The notes beneath the pieces are model-generated. The model ran no database searches. It was given only the letters and a program-made list of their open reading frames with translations, and had not been told where the DNA came from. Positions 58,547 to 64,000 of a stretch of 64,000 nt of DNA are shown here, in pieces; the first letter of the stretch is position 1, and every line of letters begins with the position of its first letter. The stretch is taken from positions 124,001-188,000 of the forward strand of contig JAEZUE010000004.1 of assembly GCA_023443455.1 (NCBI GenBank), read 5' to 3'. The translations under genes and the position numbers were made by a program. This DNA is from Verrucomicrobiota bacterium (GTDB lineage: Bacteria > Verrucomicrobiota > Verrucomicrobiia > Opitutales > Opitutaceae).

Positions 58547-60142
58547 ATGAATCCCTCGCAACTGCCCGCGGGCGACCGCGGCCCGGAGAGTATTGAAACA
58601 CTCGGCACAAAGGCGCCGCGCCGCGAGCGCGTGGCGCTGATCGTGGCGCTGGCGTTCGCCGCGTTCTCGGTCGGCCTGGCGGTCGCGAAGGCGGAAGGCG
58701 ACTTCGGGTTCGACTACCAGGAGCTGCAGTATCGCGCCCGCACGCTTGCCGCCCGCCCGCACGCGCCGCAGGAGGGCCGGGTGCCGGCCTGGCTGCTGCC
58801 TCCGGAAATCAGCTACGACCAGCACCGCGACATCCGCTTCCGGACCGATCGTTCCCTGTGGCGCGAGGACCAGTTGCCCTACCAGGTGCAGTTCTTCCAT
58901 CCCGGCTGGCTCTTTCACGAGACGGTGCAGATCCACGAACTCGACGGAAAGCGCGAGATCGCGTTTCCCTTCAGCCGCCGCTTCTTCGACTACGGCAAGA
59001 ACCATTTCACCGAAGCGATCCCGCGCGACATGGGCTATGCGGGTTTCCGCGTCCACCATGCGTTGAACAAGCCCGAATACCTCGACGAGCTCGTGGTCTT
59101 TCTCGGGGCGAGCTATTTCCGCGCGTTGGGTCGGGGCCAGCACTACGGGCTCTCCGCGCGCGGTCTCGCGATCGACACCGCCGAGCCGGGCGGCGAGGAG
59201 TTTCCGGTCTTCCGCGAGTTTTGGCTGCAGCGGCCCGAACCCGATGCGCCGGAGGTGGTGGTGTACGCGTTGCTCGACAGCCGCCGGGCGACCGGCGCCT
59301 ACCGCTTCGCGATCCGCCCGGGCGACGACACCGTGATGCGCGTGAAGGCGACGCTGTACCTGCGCGCACCGGTCGCGCGGCTCGGCCTCGCTCCGTTCTC
59401 CAGCATGTTCTGGCATGGTGAGAATTCGGGCACGACCAACGGCGACTACCGCCCCGAGGTGCACGACTCCGACGGCCTGTTGGTGCACATGGGCAGCGGC
59501 GAGTGGCTCTGGCGCCCGCTGGGCAACCCCGCGAAGGTCGAGACGGCGATGTTCTGCTCCGACCACCTGCGGGGCTTCGGCCTGCTGCAACGCGACCGCG
59601 ATTTCGACCACTACCAGGATCTCGAGGCGCACTACCACCAGCGGCCGAGCGTGTGGGTGGAACCCGTGGGCGACTGGGGCCCGGGGGCCGCCACCCTGAT
59701 CGAGATTCCCACGCCCGACGAGACGATGGACAACATCGTCGCGTTCTGGACGCCCAGGACCTCCCCCGCGGTGGGCGAGCCCTACGAGTTCGAATACGAC
59801 CTGCACTGGCTCACCGACCTCGGGAAGCGTCCGCCGGCCGGATACACAGTGGCGACGCGGCCGTCGACGGTGATGGGGCGGCCCGACCTGAAACGCTTCG
59901 TCGTCGACTTCGGCGGTGCGGTGCTGGCGAAGGCGGCGGACGGTGTGACGGGCGAGGTCTCGGCCGGGGAGGGCGCGACCGTCGAGGGCGTGGTGGCGCA
60001 GCGCAACCCGTACGACAACACCTGGCGGCTCGCCTTCGAGCTCAAGCCCGACGGCACCGGCCGGCCGGTGGAGCTGCGGGCGTTCCTGCGGCGGGGCGAC
60101 GATGTGCTGACGGAGACCTGGACGTACCTCTGGCACCCTTGA
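58547..60142 (+). CDS. opgG: Periplasmic glucan biosynthesis protein OpgG/OpgD
   Basis: A 531-residue protein of the MdoG/OpgG family, which acts with OpgH in making osmoregulated periplasmic glucans. An N-terminal hydrophobic segment (about residues 28-48, VALIVALAFAAFSVGLAVA) is a signal or anchor. Family blocks include FDYQELQYRARTLAARP, HYGLSARGLAIDT, LAPFSSMFWHGENS, RPEVHDSDGL and WLWRPLGNP. It is close to the length of E. coli OpgG (511) and OpgD. It starts 2 nt after the UDG gene and overlaps the next start by 4 nt. Confidence 0.92.
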   Translation: MNPSQLPAGDRGPESIETLGTKAPRRERVALIVALAFAAFSVGLAVAKAEGDFGFDYQELQYRARTLAARPHAPQEGRVPAWLLPPEISYDQHRDIRFRTDRSLWREDQLPYQVQFFHPGWLFHETVQIHELDGKREIAFPFSRRFFDYGKNHFTEAIPRDMGYAGFRVHHALNKPEYLDELVVFLGASYFRALGRGQHYGLSARGLAIDTAEPGGEEFPVFREFWLQRPEPDAPEVVVYALLDSRRATGAYRFAIRPGDDTVMRVKATLYLRAPVARLGLAPFSSMFWHGENSGTTNGDYRPEVHDSDGLLVHMGSGEWLWRPLGNPAKVETAMFCSDHLRGFGLLQRDRDFDHYQDLEAHYHQRPSVWVEPVGDWGPGAATLIEIPTPDETMDNIVAFWTPRTSPAVGEPYEFEYDLHWLTDLGKRPPAGYTVATRPSTVMGRPDLKRFVVDFGGAVLAKAADGVTGEVSAGEGATVEGVVAQRNPYDNTWRLAFELKPDGTGRPVELRAFLRRGDDVLTETWTYLWHP

Positions 60143-60765
60143 GCGACGAGAACGTCACGCCCGCGGTTGTTCCCCGCGATTCCGCCGGTGGCGCCTCCCC
60201 CGGCGGTTTCCAGCCGCGCACGGGCACGCTCGAGCAGTGGAACGCGGCGTATGTGCGGGTCGAGGACTACCTGCGCGCGCACCGCATCCACAACCGGCTG
60301 CATCAGAGCCGGGTGATCGAGCTGGTGCTGGAGCGGGCCGCCCGGCGCCACGAGGCGGCGCCGGCCACCGATCCGGTGACCTGTGCGGCGGAGGAGATCG
60401 ACCGGCTGATGCAGGAATGGTTCGCGGCGCAGTTGGCCGGGGCGGACCGGGCGCACGACCGGTTGGCGGCGCAGGCCCGGGTGGCGATGCTGCTCGCGGA
60501 CCTGCCGAGCCGTTGGCCCTACGCGTTTCTCGACCAGGCCGCGACACCGCCGGAGGCGCGGGTGGCGATGGAGAAGAGCGCGCTGCAGGCCGGGCCGGAC
60601 ATGGCGGTGTCGAGCATGGTTCCGCGCGACATCGATCTGGGCACGCTGCCGGAGGTCGCCGGCGGCACGCTGGAGACGTTGGAGCGCTGGCCGATCGTGC
60701 GGCTGCTCGTGCTCTGGGCGCTGTTCGCCGCGGTGATGGCGGCGCTGTTCGCGCTCACGCGCTGA
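60139..60765 (+). CDS. Small opg-linked protein, possible split-off N-terminal part of OpgH
   Basis: A 208-residue protein starting with TTG at 60139 (sharing TTGA with the opgG stop). It is soluble and helical for about 180 residues (YVRVEDYLRAHRIHNRLHQS), with one membrane helix at the end (VRLLVLWALFAAVMAALFAL). The position between opgG and opgH and the fact that this OpgH lacks the long cytoplasmic N-terminal part of the E. coli protein suggest a detached domain. Sequence similarity to that part is not evident, so this is inference. Confidence 0.75.
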   Translation: MSDENVTPAVVPRDSAGGASPGGFQPRTGTLEQWNAAYVRVEDYLRAHRIHNRLHQSRVIELVLERAARRHEAAPATDPVTCAAEEIDRLMQEWFAAQLAGADRAHDRLAAQARVAMLLADLPSRWPYAFLDQAATPPEARVAMEKSALQAGPDMAVSSMVPRDIDLGTLPEVAGGTLETLERWPIVRLLVLWALFAAVMAALFALTR

Positions 60766-60769
60766 TCCC

Positions 60770-62941
60770 ATGCCGGAAACCCCGATCCAGCTTTTCGAGA
60801 GCGAGCGCCGGAATCCGCGACGGGTGGCGAAGCGCCGCTTTCTTTTCTTCACGACGATCTTCCTGCTCACCTCGCTGGCGGGCTGGTTCATGGCCGACCT
60901 GCTCTGGAACAGCGGGAGCCGCCCGGGCGAGATGACGCCGTTCGAGTGGGCGATGCTCGGGCTGTTCCTGGTGCTTTTTGCACAGGTGGCGACCGGCTTT
61001 ACGCATGCGCTCTTCGGCTTCTACGTGCTGAACCGAGGGGGCGACTTCCGGCGCATCCAACGTTCGCTGCCCGAGCACGATCCGGAGGCGCCGCTCGGCC
61101 CCACCGCGGTGGTGATGCCGGTGTGCAACGAGGACCCGAGCCGGGTCTTCGAGGGGCTGCGCGTGATCTACCGTTCGCTCGAGGAGACGGGGCGGCTGGC
61201 CCATTTCGACTTCTTCATCCTCAGCGACACCGGCGACCCCAACAAATGGATCCAGGAGGAGCTCGCCTGGGTGGAGCTGTGCAAGCAGGTCGGCGGGTTC
61301 GGCCGCATCTTCTACCGGAAGCGCCGGCAGGGAATCAACAAGAAGAGCGGCAATGTCGCCGACTTCTTGCGACGCTGGGGCAGCCGCTACCGCTACTTCG
61401 CGGTGCTCGACGCCGACAGCATCATGACCGGCCGGGCGATCGTGCGTCTGGTGCAGCTGATGGAGCGCAACCCCGACGTGGGCATCCTCCAGAGCGTGCC
61501 GCGGCTGGTGCGCGGCGAGACGTTGTTCGCCCGGTTGCAGCAGTTCGCCAACCGCCTCTACAGCCCGGTGTTTCTCGCCGGCCTGAACTACTGGCAGCAG
61601 GGTGAAGGAAATTTCTGGGGACACAACGCGGTCATCCGCACCGCGCCGTTCATGGAGCAGTGCAGCCTGCCCGACCTGCCGGGCAGCGAGCCGTTCGGCG
61701 GGCGCATCCTCAGCCACGATTTCGTCGAGGCCGCGCTGATGGTGAAGGCCGGCTGGAGCGTGTGGCTCGCCTACGACCTCGACGGGAGCTACGAGGAGGG
61801 GCCGCCGACCGTGATCGACAGCGCCAAGCGCGACCGCCGCTGGTGCCAGGGCAACATGCAGCATTCGTGGCTGTTGTTCGCGAAGGGGTTTCGGGCGGCG
61901 AACCGGGTGCACCTGCTCATGGGCATCATGGGCTATGTGGCCTCGCCGCTGTGGCTGCTCTTCCTGCTGCTCAGCACGATCCATGTCTTCGACCAGGTCC
62001 GCGCGGGCGGCAGCGGCGGCGTGGGCGAGCTGATCTTCGAGCACTGGGGCTACTATTTCGAGCTGCCGCAGACGCTCGCCCTCTTCGGCCTCACCCTGGT
62101 GATGCTCTTCCTGCCCAAGGTGCTCGGGGTGGTGGTGCAATGGCGCGCGGAGGGCCGCCAACCGCTCCACGGCGGACGCGTGCGCATGGTGGTCGCGGCG
62201 CTGGGCGAGACGGTGCTCTCGTCGCTGCTCGCCCCCGTCAACATGCTGTTCCATGCGAAGTTCGTTGTCTTCATCTTGTTGGGACAAGGGGTGGGCTGGG
62301 TGACGCAGCGCCGCGATGCCGAGGGCAACGACTGGCGCGAGGCGATCCTCACGCACTGGGGACACACGGTCTTCGGTCTGGTCTGGGGCATCTCGACCTA
62401 CGTGATGATCCCCGGCTTCTTTTGGTGGCTGAGTCCGGTGCTGGCCGGGATGGTGTTGTCGATCCCGCTGTCGATCTTCCTGGGCAGCGAGGCGGCGGGG
62501 CGGTTCGCGCGGCGGCTCGGTCTGTTCCTCTTCCCCGAGGAGTCGATGCCGCCCTACGAGTTGCGGCGCCTGGAGAAGAACCTCGAGGAGTGTTACCGGC
62601 ACATGCGCCCCATCGAGGAATTGCGCGGCGACTACGGTCTGCTGCAGGCGGTGCTCGATCCGTACATCAACGCGTTGCACGTCTCGCTCCAGCGGCAACG
62701 GCGTCCGGCGGAGGCGACACGTGCGTACTTTCTGGTGTTGCGCGAGCGGCTGCTGCGCGAGGGGCCGGGCAAGTTGAGCGCCAAGGAAAAGCGCGGGCTG
62801 CTGCTCGACCCCGAGAGCATGACGTGGCTGCACAGTGAACTGTGGCGACGTCCGCAGGGCGAGCTCGCCGAGTGGTGGCAGTTGGCCGTGCGGCAGTACA
62901 ACGTGCTCACCGCGCAGCCGGTCACGGCGTTGTACCGGTAG
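60770..62941 (+). CDS. opgH: Glucan glucosyltransferase OpgH
   Basis: A 723-residue polytopic GT2 enzyme that polymerises beta-1,2-glucans from UDP-glucose across the inner membrane. TM1 is near residues 22-42 and TM2 near 60-85. The GT2 domain has AVVMPVCNEDPSRVFEGLRV, VLDADSIMTG, FWGHNAVIR, LSHDFVEAAL and the QxxRW-type motif RDRRWCQGN, followed by several C-terminal helices. E. coli OpgH has 847 residues; the missing part lies at the N-terminus. It begins 4 nt after the small linked gene. Confidence 0.95.
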   Translation: MPETPIQLFESERRNPRRVAKRRFLFFTTIFLLTSLAGWFMADLLWNSGSRPGEMTPFEWAMLGLFLVLFAQVATGFTHALFGFYVLNRGGDFRRIQRSLPEHDPEAPLGPTAVVMPVCNEDPSRVFEGLRVIYRSLEETGRLAHFDFFILSDTGDPNKWIQEELAWVELCKQVGGFGRIFYRKRRQGINKKSGNVADFLRRWGSRYRYFAVLDADSIMTGRAIVRLVQLMERNPDVGILQSVPRLVRGETLFARLQQFANRLYSPVFLAGLNYWQQGEGNFWGHNAVIRTAPFMEQCSLPDLPGSEPFGGRILSHDFVEAALMVKAGWSVWLAYDLDGSYEEGPPTVIDSAKRDRRWCQGNMQHSWLLFAKGFRAANRVHLLMGIMGYVASPLWLLFLLLSTIHVFDQVRAGGSGGVGELIFEHWGYYFELPQTLALFGLTLVMLFLPKVLGVVVQWRAEGRQPLHGGRVRMVVAALGETVLSSLLAPVNMLFHAKFVVFILLGQGVGWVTQRRDAEGNDWREAILTHWGHTVFGLVWGISTYVMIPGFFWWLSPVLAGMVLSIPLSIFLGSEAAGRFARRLGLFLFPEESMPPYELRRLEKNLEECYRHMRPIEELRGDYGLLQAVLDPYINALHVSLQRQRRPAEATRAYFLVLRERLLREGPGKLSAKEKRGLLLDPESMTWLHSELWRRPQGELAEWWQLAVRQYNVLTAQPVTALYR

Positions 62942-63109
62942 GGGCGGATGCCGTCCGTCTGCCTGTTCCGCACTGTGGCGCCGGCCGTCGAGGCCGTCGA
63001 GGCCGTCGACGGAGCGCAGCGGAACACACTTTGACGAGTTCCGCCGCATCGGTCTGCGGCAGCATCCTGCGCTCGGTGGGGGAAGCATCCGTGCCAGCAC
63101 TCCGGACAG

Positions 63110-63137
63110 CAAAAAGCCCGCGTCGGCGACGCGGGCT
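63110..63137 (-). terminator. Intrinsic terminator after tRNA-Arg
   Basis: On the minus strand GCCCGCGTC and GACGCGGGC form a perfect 9-bp stem with a 3-nt loop, followed by five T. Confidence 0.85.
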
Positions 63138-63143
63138 CGAAAG

Positions 63144-63218
63144 TGGCGGGACCGGCGGGAATCGAACCCACATCTGCGGCTTCGGAGGCCACCATTCTAT
63201 CCGTTGAAATACGGTCCC
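63144..63218 (-). tRNA. tRNA-Arg(CCG) with encoded CCA
   Basis: A full cloverleaf: acceptor GGGACCG with CGGTCCC, anticodon stem GTGGC with GCCGC around loop CTCCGAA (anticodon CCG), T-arm GTGGG-TTCGAAT-CCCGC, discriminator G and a genomic CCA. It reads the CGG arginine codon, frequent in a genome this GC-rich. Confidence 0.93.
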
Positions 63219-63326
63219 GGATGAAGTGCTGCGGATTTCGCGGCGCGGACCGCGGTTTGGCAAGGGTCTTTTGAACGCTGCGACAAGTTCCTGCGCGGCC
63301 CCGGCGCAGGGGGCGTGGGCCGCAGG

Positions 63327-64000
63327 TCAGGCGTTGTGGAACTCGGCCAACATTGCGGCGGTGTCGGGGGCCTTCATGAGTGCTTCGCCGACCAGAATGG
63401 CATGGGCGCCGGCTCGTTTCGCCCGGCCGGCCTCGGCCGCGCCGAAGATGCCGCTCTCGCTCACTTTGATGATACCGTCGGGGACCTGCGGTAGCAGGCG
63501 CTCGGTGAGGCCGAGGTCGGTCTTGAAGATCTTCAGGTCGCGGTTGTTCACCCCGACGATCGTCGCGCCGTGCGCGACGGAACGGGCGAGGTCGGCCTCG
63601 TCGTGGATCTCGAAGAGCGCGTCGAGGCCGGCGGCGCGGGCGGCGCCGTGCAGGGCCTTGATCTCCTCGTCGTCGAGGGCGCGCACGATGATGAGGATCG
63701 CGCTGGCGCCGGCCTCGCGCGCCTCGGCCACCTGCACGGGGTGGATGAAGAAGTCCTTCCGCAGGCGCGGCAGGGCGGGGCCTTGTTGCGCGAATTCGCG
63801 CCCCACGAGGCGCAGATCGTCGAGCGATCCGCCGAAGTACTTGTTGTCGGTGAGGACGGAAAGGGCATCGGCGCCGGCGTCGCGATATTTGCGCGCCTGG
63901 GCGGCGGAGTCGGCCGTGGCGGCGATGGCGCCGGCGGAGGGCGAGCGGCGTTTGATCTCGGAAATGACGGCGAGCCGGCCGTCGGCGCGGTGCAGGGCGG
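63327..64000 (-). CDS. trpC: Indole-3-glycerol phosphate synthase (5' end outside window)
   Basis: The C-terminal 224 codons of a TIM-barrel enzyme of tryptophan synthesis. Visible motifs are VISEIKRRSPSAG with the phosphate-binding Lys, GADALSVLTDNKYFGGSLDD, LPRLRKDFFIHPVQV with the catalytic Lys, GVNNRDLKIFKTDL and KVSESGIFG and GAHAILVGEALMK. The frame is open to the window edge. The sequence is intact at the C-terminus. It is followed by no other trp gene. Confidence 0.95.
   Translation of the reverse strand, partial: ALHRADGRLAVISEIKRRSPSAGAIAATADSAAQARKYRDAGADALSVLTDNKYFGGSLDDLRLVGREFAQQGPALPRLRKDFFIHPVQVAEAREAGASAILIIVRALDDEEIKALHGAARAAGLDALFEIHDEADLARSVAHGATIVGVNNRDLKIFKTDLGLTERLLPQVPDGIIKVSESGIFGAAEAGRAKRAGAHAILVGEALMKAPDTAAMLAEFHNA

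Noticed and set aside
60130..60150. Frameshift splitting opgG from the next gene
   Set aside because: opgG has full family length and a natural end; the overlap TTGA is a normal coupled stop/start.

Overview
The window is a GC-rich bacterial chromosomal segment with dense coding on both strands and almost no foreign-looking DNA. Gene content suggests a Gram-negative, LPS-making, plant-polysaccharide-using member of the Verrucomicrobiota, most likely Opitutaceae. The pointers are a long-form IspG with an internal insert, an N-terminally extended IspH, KdsB (Kdo for LPS), OpgG/OpgH (osmoregulated periplasmic glucans), a GH9 cellulase-type enzyme, E. coli-type L-rhamnose enzymes, and short DUF-type proteins in a dispersed housekeeping background. 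The taxonomic call is inference; there is no rRNA in the window.

Layout. 1-9.3 kb: housekeeping and stress genes (SurE end, single-domain response regulator, YbaK deacylase, two overlapping FKBP isomerases, IspH, exported MsrA, thioredoxin reductase, TatD, HPr, KdsB). 9.4-12.4 kb: two tandem stand-alone TonB C-terminal proteins and a chemoreceptor. 12.5-19.5 kb: CarA, a fragment of a second chemoreceptor, a KamA-type radical SAM enzyme, a possible small RNA with a strong terminator, an anchored DNA/RNA endonuclease, and DnaA with a 494-bp non-coding upstream region. 20-29 kb: IspG, a hybrid histidine kinase with three repeated PAS-like modules, ScpA, a PP2C-type response regulator and ArgC. 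29.3-36.4 kb: a carbon-use block, lutC-lutB-lutA and rhaA-rhaB with a divergent AraC regulator, interspersed with several families of short repeats. 36.4-54.6 kb: small membrane and exported proteins, an SGNH hydrolase, a nitronate monooxygenase-like enzyme, a leftward run of GH9, HIT, M3 peptidase and two large GT-C-type membrane proteins, an HTH-EIIA fusion, and a Ski2-like helicase. 54.7-64 kb: DUF2059 and TPR proteins, two covarying palindromes, a tight five-gene unit (ribE, uracil-DNA glycosylase, opgG, a small membrane protein, opgH), tRNA-Arg(CCG) and the end of trpC.

How genes work together. Rhamnose isomerase and rhamnulokinase feed an aldolase not in this window, which would give L-lactaldehyde. 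The adjacent LutABC set could oxidise the resulting L-lactate to pyruvate, so the 29-36 kb block reads as a linked rhamnose-to-pyruvate module. HPr and the HTH-EIIA fusion could belong to one regulatory phosphorelay. IspG and IspH are the last two steps of the MEP isoprenoid pathway. OpgG, the small protein and OpgH form the periplasmic glucan machine.

The most distinctive non-coding features are a roughly 120-bp terminal-inverted-repeat element found three times, each time in a gap between convergent genes (17.2, 29.2 and 39.2 kb), and a pair of long palindromes near 56.5-56.7 kb whose differences preserve base pairing.
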